From positions 28,501 to 92,500 of the forward strand of contig JAODUO010000569.1 of the NCBI GenBank assembly GCA_025642075.2: a DNA stretch of 64,000 nucleotides, in the 5' to 3' direction. Position 1 is the first letter of the stretch; each line of letters starts with the position of its first letter. The notes beneath the pieces are model-generated. The model did not search any database and was not told the origin of the DNA. It was given only the letters and a program-made list of their open reading frames with translations. Positions 37,828 through 64,000 of this stretch are shown in pieces. Both the position numbers and the translations under genes were made by a program. The stretch is from Ridgeia piscesae. Its lineage: Eukaryota; Annelida; Polychaeta; Sabellida; Siboglinidae.

Positions 37828-37978
37828 CCCAACCTATATCGGCCCGATATCGGCTGCATCTCTGTAATCTCGGCTTATCTATACTATCATATGATACGTC
37901 GTACCAATATCGGTCCGATGTTGGCTGTAGTGGCAGTAGGCACCTATGCAGCCGACATCGGCCCGAGATCGGCCCAAC
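37828..37978. mobile_element. MITE-like palindromic element (CGGCCCGAT family)
   Basis: About 150 bp with inverted ends: CGGCCCGATATCGGCTGCAT on the left, matched by the reverse complement of ATGCAGCCGACATCGGCCCG on the right. The middle carries further ATCGGTCCGAT motifs. It is non-coding. Confidence 0.6.
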
Positions 37979-38034
37979 CAAGATAGGCCTGCCATGTCGT
38001 TATGCAGCAACGCCTTGGCAGTAAATATAATTTT

Positions 38035-39250
38035 GTATCCATTATGTCGAGCCAGCCGCGAAAGCCTGGCACTGGTTTGAACTCTGATGACAAAAAGAAC
38101 TCATGCCTTGACAGAAGAGAAAAGTTTGTGAAAACCACTGATGCCCGATATCATGATATGCGGTGAGCCACCAACTTAGACAATGCCCAGTAAAAATGGG
38201 ACCATCTGAACCTCCGCTTTTCACAGCGTTGATAACAATTGACTTTGCTTTGGGAGGAAGCAGGGAAATACCAACGATTCAAGGCTAGAGCGTAGATACA
38301 CGAATTTACACCCATATGTGCCAGTCATCGCGGCACGACATAATACGCTCACTGAATGCATTGGAGCATGCAGCCAGAAGCCAGGTCCAGAAAAACATAT
38401 ATTGCAAGACGTTGCGCAAATGACTACTGGCTGCACGGACCAAAGCACAACAAAACTGCCCCACTGCAATCTGCTACAAATGAGACCATTCAAGAACAAA
38501 TGCAAAAACGTTACGCAAAGCTGTACTCCAGGGAGAATGCCGTGGCCAATTCACATTGGATGCCGGTGACGAAGGAACTGGATTAATAGATCCCCATTGA
38601 AGAGCTGAGCACGCCAGTCAACAGCCTGCCAGGAGGGAAAGCACCCGGAAAGGATGGCGTTCCTCAGGGATCATCAAGTGCAGGAGGAACACCCTCCTAG
38701 CCTCTATGTAACCTCAATCAGTGGTGTGAAGAAGGACCAGTACCCTAAGACATGAGAGAGGCGACTAGTCTATATTCACCCTGTATAAGAACAAACGAGA
38801 CAGGGGTGCAGCAAAGACGATCGACCACCAAACTCCTCGGCCTGATTAAGCAGATGAAAAAGGAACAGTACAGTACAACGGTTCATCCTCAGAGGCCTTT
38901 TACATTCGCAGTGACAACAAGCTCGCTACAACCATGTTTGCTATCTTCTTTGTGCTGCTGTTGAGGCTAGCCTTAGATCGTCAACTGGGGGAGTGTACTT
39001 GCATACCAGATCAGATATAAGACTGTTTAACATCTCCCGCCTAAAAGCGTAAACCGAAGTGCGTACGGCACTCGTCCGTGAGATGCTTTTAGCAGATGAT
39101 TCTGCACTGACATCTCCAACAGTGCGGCAACTGCAGTCTCATAAAGATCATCTGTGACAGACAGGTCTCTGTCCGGATTAAGACAGTGCAGTCAGATTCT
39201 CAGTGCGACAGAGGTTGTCACTCTATAATGTACAGTCGCATCTTATATCT
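38035..39250 (+). pseudogene. Decayed LINE reverse transcriptase
   Basis: Scattered over several frames with stops: ARRCANDYWLHG, PLQSATNETIQEQ, YAKLYSRENAV, then (38598 on) LPGGKAPGKDG, DMREAT, YKNKRDRG, GTVQYNGSSSEAF, LATTMFAIFFVLLLRLA and CIPDQI. The order matches the endonuclease-RT linker and the RT palm of a LINE ORF2. A central deletion removed the segment before GTVQY, and indels break the catalytic region. It is a dead copy of a LINE different from the one at 27.5 kb. Confidence 0.8.
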
Positions 39251-39271
39251 GAAACTGATCAATAGCACATG

Positions 39272-39382
39272 ATTGCCTGGGCTGCTGGCATTCAGCTTCT
39301 TCCTTCTTCTTTGCTAGAGCTGCTCTTCAGCTTCTTTTGCCTTCTTCTGATGTTCAGCTTCTTCCTTCTTCTTTGCTAGTAT
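39272..39382 (-). repeat. Stray fragment of the GXYLT stem 63-bp repeat
   Basis: About 1.5 diverged units (GCCTGGGCTGCTGGCATTCA, GCTTCTTTTGCCTTCTTCTG on the plus strand) lie 3 kb upstream of copy B exon 1, just after the dead LINE. They are not in an open gene. The fragment is a duplicated or transposed piece of the coding repeat. Confidence 0.75.
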
Positions 39383-40292
39383 GCTGCATTGGCTCGAGAT
39401 TAATGGATGCCTATATGCTGAACATAATATTATTCTGGGTAGCATGGGTCTTTGACCAACAACTTCATTACAGAACTACATCACAGCATCATTTAATGTA
39501 AATTATACTAGAAGTTATAATGCAAATAAACTTACAATGTACAGCTAACAATGTTGACTGCATGTCGGATTAACAAAAAAAAACATGGTCCTTATATTAA
39601 AAATGATGTAGATCAAAACTAACAGGCGGGTACTTTGTGTATAAGGGGATTAATTTGAGTAACTGTATGATGAATCAAGTACATTTAGATTGAAATTTTG
39701 CATGTAAGGAATTATGTTTAGAACTAGAAAAGTAGGAGCGGGCAGCAATGAAGACAATTAAAAATATTCGGTGTATGACGTTTGATTTCTGTTCTGTGTA
39801 AAATACTGAATATTTAATTCTTTGCAAACTAGACAACAACAATTTATTAATGGATCAGTACATCATACAACACATTACATGAATCACTGCATTAATAACA
39901 GTTCGTCCAGCATGGCAACAACTTAAAATAGAATAGTATACAGCTTATAGACCTGTTTTAGATTGAAACTATAACTTAAGGAGTGTGACTATTTGAAATG
40001 ATGATTGCAAGAGTCATATTTCAGCATCACCATAACTTTTTAATAGTCCTTCTTTTAACAGTGATTGTTGGCTAAGCAAATGAACAAAAAGAACATTTTA
40101 ATCACAAGACATCTTGAATAACATGCTCCTAGGTTGTCAAGCAACTGTTAAATCATTTCTCAATATAAGTTTTTCGCTATCCATCTCTGTCCTTATTATC
40201 CCCAGCCTTCATCCCTTCCTGTTTCTCTCCTTCCTCTTTCCCATCTGTCTTTAACTTTCTCCTCCACCTTCTTCCATTCCTTCCATTTCATG

Positions 40293-55445
<15,153 letters not shown>

Positions 55446-55843
55446 TTTGGTTAGCCAAATTTGAATTTCTCATGTAATTAAATAGTAACGGTGGGGTTTT
55501 AAAATGTTTGACAGGCCTCAGCTCGTCTCAACGACGGCCATTCGTAAACATAAAAGCTCCGCAGAAACCATAAATTTGTCTCCGGACTGGTTATATATAA
55601 TTAAAAAAGTTTGAAATTCGTAGTAACTTATTCATAGATAAATATAATATGTTAACCAGGTTTTAATTTTTAAAAATCGCTAGGTGATTTAGCGTCACAC
55701 GTTTGACAATTTATATTATATGTATATCGATTGGCTCCAATGCGTTTTCTCGTTACAGAAAGCGCGTTGTATGGGACAATGATTAAACCCGAATAGTTTA
55801 AATTGTTGCCTACTAAGCACACTGACTCGACTTCTAGCAAAAT
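55446..55843. promoter_or_regulatory. Bidirectional promoter region, DNAAF3-CWF19L1
   Basis: 398 bp between divergent start codons. Two CCAAT-type motifs lie back to back at 55729-55741 (GATTGGCTCCAATG). No convincing RFX X-box was found by eye, although DNAAF3-type genes are usually RFX/FOXJ1 targets. Confidence 0.5.
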
Positions 55844-58800
55844 ATGTCAAATTCCCATAAAATGTAAGTTTTATAATATATAAATGTAATTAAAGATTTC
55901 GGACATAAACCAGTGATTCCCTATTATCGCCCGAATCGTTCCGCTTGGTTGGGCAGTGAGCTTTTGCCTGGGGTGTAGTCTTGGAACTACCACTAACCTA
56001 ACTTATAGTATACTACTTGAATTCTATCTAGACGTTTGTTCTAAGTGTTCAAATATAATCTAACTGCCTTAGCATTAAAGCTAACACTGTGTACCTGATT
56101 CAATTATAGTATACTCGCGCTCAGTTACTCGGTGTGCACATAACACCTGAAGAGAATAATTCCTTTGAACAAGTCAAAAGCCCTATTTCGTATAAGAAAT
56201 TGTAATGTTTAATCATTTTTTTCTTCTTTTCGTCCAATGAATGAATCAAATATAACCAATCGCATCATAATCTTCGAGCAGACTGCTCAATAGGTGGTGG
56301 CTGCCAAACGTGAAGAAAATCAAAACAAATATTTCAATTACTTTTTGGTTCAAATTTAAATAAAAAAAAAACATTTCTCCAAATTTAAATAAAAACTAGA
56401 GATTGATAAAGGCCTCTAAATGATAATGTGTACATTGTGCAGAAAAAAGATTCCTGGAGCTACATCATATATATCAGGGTTCGAATTTAGCGGGGGCCCG
56501 CTGACCCCCACATTTACTGTCGGGTCCCCAGATGTCCAATTATGTGGGCCCGACTGGTCCCCAGATCAAACATATCGGACTACAGACACTTATACACATT
56601 AAAGAACTGTACAATTTATACATAATGGCCTGACAACTTCTTATCCCAGAGGCCAAGGCAAAGAAAATGTCATTATTCACTTATCAGTAAATGATGCTGG
56701 CTGCTGCCTGCGGTGGGGGGGGGGTAGAAGGTTGCTGCCCATCATCAGGGTTAAAATGATTGACAAGGGGCTGCTGAGGTGGACAAACCTGTCGACTAGG
56801 CCAGGGAAAAAGAATTAATCACCTAGGATTGTGTTATCAGAAGTTGACGGTCTTAGATATAATCTTCTATGAAGTCCTAAGATGTCGGTAAACTGTCATT
56901 CTCCATAATGGTGTGACAATAGGTATATATGTACATATGCATCAAGCCTTGGTTTAAACAGTTTATAGTCAATACTGTTTTAAATTACACGAGTGGCAGT
57001 AAAAATTAAAAAGATGAATGAAGAAGACAATAAAACACAGCGATCTACAAACCCAGGCAGCCCAAAGAGGAAGATCTGCAGGTTTCAAGCAGCTCTGATT
57101 CAGAGGAAAATTTACAACCCTCCACTGATCTCTTGAAATTATCATTAGTGTTTACTAATTAAGCTGCTACATAGGCTATAGCCATGACGTTTGTGGCAGG
57201 TGAATTGTGTTGAATAAAATTATAGTTACAATGCGACTTAAACATGCATTTGTTGCATGGCCCCCACTTTTTGTGTCGGGGCCCTAGATTTTAAAAAGTG
57301 GGGGCCCTGCTGGCCTCCACTAATGAACTGGGATCATGGCATATTATTTATAGAATGTTTATTATTTTTTTGGATAATATGTTGTGATTATTATTTTAGT
57401 TTGGTCTGTGGTGACGTTGGTGGAAACTTTAAGCAACTTTTCACAAGAGTTGCCAGTGTGCAGAAAAAGGCTGGACCCTTTGAGGTAAATAATATGTTTT
57501 TATTTTACAGGAGTTTTACTAATGTTATGTGTTTACAGTATTAAATCGATGATAAAAAATTGTCAACCTTTATAATTACTTATCAGTGAATATTTATAAT
57601 AGTATCAAGATTAGTTTCTTTAAACATTGAACCACATTCAGAAGTGGACAACTCTGACAGAGTTATTCCAACATATTCTTTTTACATATTAATGAACCCT
57701 ACTACTGTTTACATAATCAGCTGCTAATCTGCCCCATAACTCCAGCTGTTTATAATCCTCCATGAGAACAAATACTTACATCTGCACTGTTCCATCACTA
57801 GTTATATATATATGACATCCTCTTGCCCACCTTTCTTTAAGTTAACAAAACATATCTTTATAAATTTCCTCAGATATCAACCAATCTGTTCTCCTCTAAA
57901 TAATCTTCTTTCTCTGTGATGACGGACATGTACGCTAACTCATGCAATGTATGTGTCATGTGGCTATATTATTTCCCACAGTGGGACATGGTAAAGTACA
58001 TAACATTATAGTTGTTGCTTATCTGTTTCCTCATTCAGAGTCTGTTTTGCGTGGGCGAATTCTTCGGAGATGACAACTCGGAATGGGAACCATATGCTTC
58101 AGGAGAGAAGAAAGGTTAATTTTCAAATACTGTCTTAAAGGATGATTTCCTGTTTTTTGCAAATTCCAATTTAGAAGCTTTGCGCTTTGTAAGCATACCT
58201 ATCAATATGTTGTATCACGTCAAGCCCTGACATTAATAGTTAATTTAATACTGGCCGCCTTTTTGAAGCTGCTGGGCCAGTCTATGCCACTAGTTTTCAT
58301 ATTGTATTGGCCTGACAGACCAGTGGTTTCAATCAGGCTAACCATTTTTAATATTTCTGATAACCATCCCAATACATCAATAAAAACTGGGTCAACCCCA
58401 AAGCCGAATATTTTTATTTGATATTTTAATCAACATAAATGTTCTTACATAGTTCGGCATACATGTGACGACACTGACACAATGATGTTTTTACAGGGGA
58501 AATTATCAAGGTCACCATTGTGGACAGATAGTGGACACTGCAAACTAATAAGAAGGCATTCAGGAATGGTCACTTCTAATAAGAAGTGACTATTACCGTT
58601 ATGACAACCTTTATTGTATTAACTGCTGCCATTCATTATCATCATAGTCATGGTATAACCATGTGATATAACCACGATTGATTGTTATGCTGCAGCATTT
58701 TGTTTTGTTTACTATGAACTTTACAAAACGTGTGATGAAAAAGACAAGGGACATCTTAAAGGACACCTCTCACCCTCAAGTTTACTATGTAGCACAATCT

Positions 58801-59306
58801 GGTTGTAGATACATATCTGAAAGAGCACGCACGAACCGTTATTGCAACACTTTTCTTCCAACTTCTGCTTAGGCTGCTAAACGCGAAATCAGGGAGGGGA
58901 AAGTGATTGGGGAGGGTGGGTGGGGGGATACAATGGAGCGCACTACTATTATAAACATTGTCAATACTAATGTTGTTGTGTTATGTTGTGTTATGTGAAT
59001 ATCTACCACAATAATTTCCTATTAAAGGTTAGGACTATTACAGGTTATTGTGTTGTGTTGTGTTGTGTTGTGTTGTGTTGTGTTGTGTTGTGTTGTGTTG
59101 TGTTGTGTTGTGTTGTGTTGTGTTGTGTTGTGTTGTGTTGTGTTGTGTTGTGTTGTATCCGTTACAATCATTACTAAGATTATATTGCTTGGCTTGCCTT
59201 TCAGTTCCCATCAGTACATATGTATTGGGGCCCACAAAAGCTTCCCATCTACGCTACTATGAGGATAAAGATGGCTGTGACCTATGTGAAAATGTCACAT
59301 ACTTAG
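55844..59306 (+). CDS. CWF19L1: CWF19-like protein 1, first four exons
   Basis: Exons 55844-55863, 57400-57484, 58039-58114 and 59205-59306, with phases agreeing (2, 0, 1, 1). The encoded start is MSNSHK, then ILVCGDVGGNFKQLFTRVAS, VQKKAGPFE, SLFCVGEFFGDDNSEWEPY, VPISTYVLGPTKASHL, YYEDKDGCDLCENVTYLG. This matches the N-terminal metallophosphatase-like domain of CWF19L1 (LLACGDVEGKF, CVGNFFG, TYVLGANN, DGCELAENITYLG). CWF19-type proteins associate with the late spliceosome and lariat turnover; human CWF19L1 is linked to recessive ataxia. The donor GTATGT at 59307 is strong, but no following exon is seen before the satellite that fills the window end, so the rest of the gene lies beyond 64000. 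Confidence 0.92.
56478..56560 (+). repeat. GC-rich repeat, member 1 of a diverged direct pair
   Basis: CCCCACATTTACTGTCGGGT...GTGGGCCCGACTGGTCCCCA inside CWF19L1 intron 1. It resembles 57256-57322 in the same orientation and has far higher GC than the surroundings. The repeat class is unknown. Confidence 0.5.
57256..57322 (+). repeat. GC-rich repeat, member 2 of a diverged direct pair
   Basis: GCCCCCACTTTTTGTGTCGG...GTGGGGGCCCTGCTGGCCTC, the partner of 56478-56560. Translated frames share a PTFxVG...GPxW pattern, probably a by-product of the shared DNA. Confidence 0.5.
59048..59156. repeat. (GTTGT)n pentamer, about 21 copies
   Basis: Pure pentanucleotide repeat 48 bp upstream of the CWF19L1 exon 4 acceptor. 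Length changes here could affect the branch-point region. Confidence 0.97.
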
Positions 59307-59479
59307 GTATGTCTACTGCCTAGTGTATGATTGCAATGTCTCAGACATGTTCTGTGAATGACAATTTGTAAAGTTGTGTTTGACATTGTACTTAAAACTT
59401 ATCTGTTCAACTAAAACATCCATAATAATAATAAGATAACTTCTATTGCATCTAAATCCTTGGAAAACAAGCTCAGAGA

Positions 59480-59800
59480 TGCATCAATACAATAGGGTGA
59501 ATTGATCTCAGAATCAATATTAAACAGTTCAAATAGTGAACAGATTGATTGATATGCTAGGGAGGTATGGTGGATAGGCAAGGTTGTAAAGATGTGATTT
59601 TAAATTATGGCAGAGTTTGGCAATATTTTAAACTGACCTAACACTAGAAGGAAGCATATTCCAAAGAGTAGGTGCAGTTATAAAAAGCCCTAATTTCAAT
59701 ATTTGTGTTGACTTATGGACATAAAGTAAATCAGAACTAGGTGATTAAAGCGGGAAAAGTTTTCTTACAGGAGTAAACAATGATGGTTGCTTATGACATC
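59480..59800 (-). pseudogene. LINE ORF2 C-terminal remnant
   Basis: The minus-strand translation includes ALFITAPTLWNMLPSSVRSV, a stop, then LCHNLKSHLYNLAYPPY. This resembles the APTLWNxLPxxIR...FKxxLKTHLF tail of CR1-like LINE ORF2. It is short and interrupted, in CWF19L1 intron 4. Confidence 0.6.
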
Positions 59801-60014
59801 ACACAATATGTAGCTCTGTAGCCGATTTCTATACTAAAGCGTAACGTGTTATGTAGTTAGGAGTTCCGGTGTAGCGTAATACTGAACTACTTGTGTCAGT
59901 GTTGTGTGAAACATATTTACAACATGCACACAACATTACTCCAAATTAAACAACTGTGTTGCACTTGCAATAGTAATTTTCTTTATATTTGTGATAAAGA
60001 ATATATAATGGAAA

Positions 60015-60110
60015 CTGTGTTGTGCATCTTTGCAAGCCAGGCTGTTTGCCATGCAAAACTAGCGCTGCCTTGACCCCCTATGTGAAGGGTGTAAGTTAGC
60101 CGAGTCGAAC
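60015..60110 (-). repeat. Dispersed repeat, copy 2 (inverted relative to 13596-13680)
   Basis: The minus strand reads TAGTTCGACTCGGCTAACTT, then CCTTCACATAGGGGGTC and TAGTTTTGCATGGCAAACAG, homologous to 13596-13680. Confidence 0.6.
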
Positions 60111-60660
60111 TAGCAATTGACTTTGACAGTCGCTTCAGCCATGAGAGCCATGTAAATATCCACCACAATTTGAAGATGGATAAACAATTTCTGACCCGTT
60201 CGTTCAATGGTTTTATACAGATATTTGCTTCTACGTCCCAAGCACTGTATGGCCGAAATCACCCAAAATTATCACATGATTGGAGGCCGACCACACTTCT
60301 TGTGGGCGATTTCCGGTTTCATTAGCTGGGCTTAAATTAGGAGTTTTTGCAAAGGGATCATGCAAGGATAGAGGTGGCTGGAACTGACATAATCATCAGC
60401 AGCAAGCCAGCAACCCCCGGTATGTGAGGATCATGATGTGATTCTTGCTCCTTGTTGTGGATGACAACAAATGTACATACAAAAGCTAACACTAATTTAC
60501 CTGGTGTGGGCCGATAGTACGCAATCATTTGAATTTGAAAACTCTTCGACTGGTCGTTTTTAATTCTGTGTACATCAAAGTCTCTTTCTGCGTAAAGACA
60601 ACTGCACATAATGTGTAAAATAAAGAATTAAGTTACCTTTACTGATACATATGTTCAGTC

Positions 60661-63600
60661 ATAAAAAAATACATTTGTGAAAATGTTGATCAAGTTGGAA
60701 GAATAAAATGTTCAAACAAATGAGACGTGACTAAACATTATTAGTTGTGAAATAAGAAATCTTGTTTGAACATTAAAATTTACATTTGTGAAAATGTTCA
60801 TCAAGTTGGAAGAATAAAATGTTCAAACAAATGAGACGTGACTAAACATTATTAGTTGTGAAATAAGAAATCTTGTTTGAACATTAAAAATTACATTTGT
60901 GAAAATGTTGATCAAGTTGGAAGAATAAAATGTTCAAACAAATGAGACGTGACTAAACATTATTAGTTGTGAAATAAGAAATCTTGTTTGAACATTAAAA
61001 ATTACATTTGTGAAAATGTTCATCAAGTTGGAAGAATAAAATGTTCAAACAAATGGGATGTGACTAAACATTATTAGTTGTGAAATAAGAAATCTTGTTT
61101 GAACATTAAAATTTACATTTGTGAAAATGTTCATCAAGTTGGAAGAATAAAATGTTCAAACAAATGAGATGTGACTAAACATTATTAGTTGTGAAATAAG
61201 AAATCTTGTTTGAACATTAAAATTTACATTTGTGAAAATGTTCATCAAGTTGGAAGAATAAAATGTTCAAACAAATGAGATGTGACTAAACATTATTAGT
61301 TGTGAAATAAGACATCTTGTTTGAACATTAAAATTTACATTTGTGAAAATGTTCATCAAGTTGGAAGAATAAAATGTTCAAACAAATGAGATGTGACTAA
61401 ACATTATTAGTTGTGAAATAAGAAATCTTGTTTGAACATTAAAATTTACATTTGTGAAAATGTTCATCAAGTTGGAAGAATAAAATGTTCAAACAAATGA
61501 GATGTGACTAAACATTATTAGTTGTGAAATAAGAAATCTTGTTTGAACATTAAAATTTACATTTGTGAAAATGTTCATCAAGTTGGAAGAATAAAATGTT
61601 CAAACAAATGAGATGTGACTAAACATTATTAGTTGTGAAATAAGAAATCTTGTTTGAGCATTAAAATTTACATTTGTGAAAATGTTCATCAAGTTGGAAG
61701 AATAAAATGTTCAAACAAATGAGATGTGACTAAACATTATTAGTTGTGAAATAAGAAATCTTGTTTGAACATTAAAATTTACATTTGTGAAAATGTTCAT
61801 CAAGTTGGAAGAATAAAATGTTCAAACAAATGAGATGTGACTAAACATTATTAGTTGTGAAATAAGAAATCTTGTTTGAGCATTAAAATTTACATTTGTG
61901 AAAATGTTCATCAAGTTGGAAAAATAAAATGTTCAAACAAATGGGATGTGACTAAACATTATTAGTTGTGAAATAAGAAATCTTGTTTGAACATTAAAAT
62001 TTACATTTGTGAAAATGTTCATCAAGTTGGAAGAATAAAATGTTCAAACAAATGGGATGTGACTAAACATTATTAGTTGTGAAATAAGAAATCTTGTTTG
62101 AGCATTAAAATTTACATTTGTGAAAATGTTCATCAAGTTGGAAGAATAAAATGTTCAAACAAATGGGATGTGACTAAACATTATTAGTTGTGAAATAAGA
62201 AATCTTGTTTGAACATTAAAATTTACATTTGTGAAAATGTTCATCAAGTTGGAAGAATAAAATGTTCAAACAAATGAGATGTGACTAAACATTATTAGTT
62301 GTGAAATAAGAAATCTTGTTTGAACATTAAAATTTACATTTGTGAAAATGCTCATCAAGTTGGAAGAATAAAATGTTCAAACAAATGAGATGTGACTAAA
62401 CATTATTAGTTGTGAAATAAGAAATCTTGTTTGAGCATTAAAATTTACATTTGTGAAAATGTTCATCAAGTTGGAAGAATAAAATGTTCAAACAAATGGG
62501 ATGTGACTAAACATTATTAGTTGTGAAATAAGAAATCTTGTTTGAACATTAAAAATTACATTTGTGAAAATGTTCATCAAGTTGGAAGAATAAAATGTTC
62601 AAACAAATGGGATGTGACTAAACATTATTAGTTGTGAAATAAGAAATCTTGTTTGAAGCATTAAAATTTACATTTGTGAAAATGTTCATCAAGTTGGAAG
62701 AATAAAATGTTCAAACAAATGGGATGTGACTAAACATTATTAGTTGTGAAATAAGAAATCTTGTTTGAACATTAAAATTTACATTTGTGAAAATGTTCAT
62801 CAAGTTGGAAGAATAAAATGTTCAAACAAATGGGATGTGACTAAACATTATTAGTTGTGAAATAAGAAATCTTGTTTGAACATTAAAATTTACATTTGTG
62901 AAAATGTTCATCAAGTTGGAAGAATAAAATGTTCAAACAAATGGGATGTGACTAAACATTATTAGTTGTGAAATAAGAAATCTTGTTTGAGCATTAAAAT
63001 TTACATTTGTGAAAATGTTCATCAAGTTGGAAGAATAAAATGTTCAAACAAATGGGATGTGACTAAACATTATTAGTTGTGAAATAAGAAATCTTGTTTG
63101 AACATTAAAATTTACATTTGTGAAAATGTTCATCAAGTTGGAAGAATAAAATGTTCAAACAAATGAGATGTGACTAAACATTATTAGTTGTGAAATAAGA
63201 AATCTTGTTTGAGCATTAAAATTTACATTTGTGAAAATGTTCATCAAGTTGGAAGAATAAAATGTTCAAACAAATGAGATGTGACTAAACATTATTAGTT
63301 GTGAAATAAGAAATCTTGTTTGAACATTAAAATTTACATTTGTGAAAATGTTCATCAAGTTGGAAGAATAAAATGTTCAAACAAATGAGATGTGACTAAA
63401 CATTATTAGTTGTGAAATAAGAAATCTTGTTTGAAGCATTAAAATTTACATTTGTGAAAATGTTCATCAAGTTGGAAAAATAAAATGTTCAAACAAATGG
63501 GATGTGACTAAACATTATTAGTTGTGAAATAAGAAATCTTGTTTGAACATTAAAATTTACATTTGTGAAAATGTTCATCAAGTTGGAAGAATAAAATGTT

Positions 63601-64000
63601 CAAACAAATGGGATGTGACTAAACATTATTAGTTGTGAAATAAGAAATCTTGTTTGAGCATTAAAATTTACATTTGTGAAAATGTTCATCAAGTTGGAAG
63701 AATAAAATGTTCAAACAAATGGGATGTGACTAAACATTATTAGTTGTGAAATAAGAAATCTTGTTTGAACATTAAAATTTACATTTGTGAAAATGTTCAT
63801 CAAGTTGGAAGAATAAAATGTTCAAACAAATGAGATGTGACTAAACATTATTAGTTGTGAAATAAGAAATCTTGTTTGAACATTAAAATTTACATTTGTG
63901 AAAATGCTCATCAAGTTGGAAGAATAAAATGTTCAAACAAATGAGATGTGACTAAACATTATTAGTTGTGAAATAAGAAATCTTGTTTGAGCATTAAAAT
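60661..64000. repeat. 111-bp satellite, about 30 copies, continuing past the window
   Basis: Regular 111-bp units (for example TACATTTGTGAAAATGTTCA at 60781, 60892 and 61003). Units are about 95-99% identical. Marker differences (GAACATT/GAGCATT/GAAGCATT; GAGATG/GGGATG) recur mostly every two units with some three-unit steps, which suggests an irregular dimeric higher-order repeat. No exon is present. Confidence 0.98.

Noticed and set aside
60661..64000. CRISPR array or coding tandem repeat at the right end
   Set aside because: 111-bp head-to-tail satellite with no spacers and stop codons in every unit.

Overview
The window is animal genomic DNA. Protein genes are split by GT-AG introns, there is a ribosomal-protein gene hosting C/D snoRNAs, there are LINE remnants, and minisatellites and satellites are abundant. 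The AT-rich introns, the O-glucose xylosyltransferases and the axonemal-dynein assembly factor point to a bilaterian with motile cilia, most likely a marine invertebrate (lophotrochozoan or invertebrate deuterostome). The species cannot be named from the sequence alone.

Layout. 0.2-1.0 kb (+): last two exons of a MEKK/MAP3K19-like kinase. 2.8-5.9 kb (-): complete RPS11 with five intronic U35-type (SNORD35-like) C/D snoRNAs. 6.0-14.1 kb (+): NDUFV3, a complex I subunit, starting 80 bp from RPS11 and head-to-head with it; its exons 2-3 are duplicated as a second cassette with no visible first exon. 17.1-25.3 kb and 25.9-36.4 kb (-): two tandem glucoside xylosyltransferase (GXYLT) copies. The upstream copy has a signal anchor and a very long 21-residue-repeat coiled-coil stem, with a frame break in the stem. 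The downstream copy lacks a visible first exon. 36.6-40.2 kb: intergenic DNA with a decayed LINE and a stray piece of the GXYLT stem repeat. 40.3-55.4 kb (-): complete 16-exon DNAAF3. 55.8-59.3 kb (+): first four exons of CWF19L1, head-to-head with DNAAF3. 60.7-64.0 kb: a 111-bp satellite running off the window.

The most unusual signal is in the GXYLT pair. Three minisatellites are made of copies of the genes' own exon-intron junctions: a donor array of roughly 85 units, a smaller donor array and an acceptor array. One intron consists almost wholly of donor-derived repeats, acceptor-derived repeats and one LINE. In both NDUFV3 and GXYLT a tandem duplication took the downstream exons but not exon 1. 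Intron phases in both loci would allow one first exon to splice to either cassette.

The genes are mostly housekeeping or ciliary and form no operon-like pathway. The two head-to-head pairs (RPS11/NDUFV3 and DNAAF3/CWF19L1) probably share promoters. All exon borders below were chosen by reading splice consensus, intron phase and protein-family similarity by eye; no alignment or transcript data were available.
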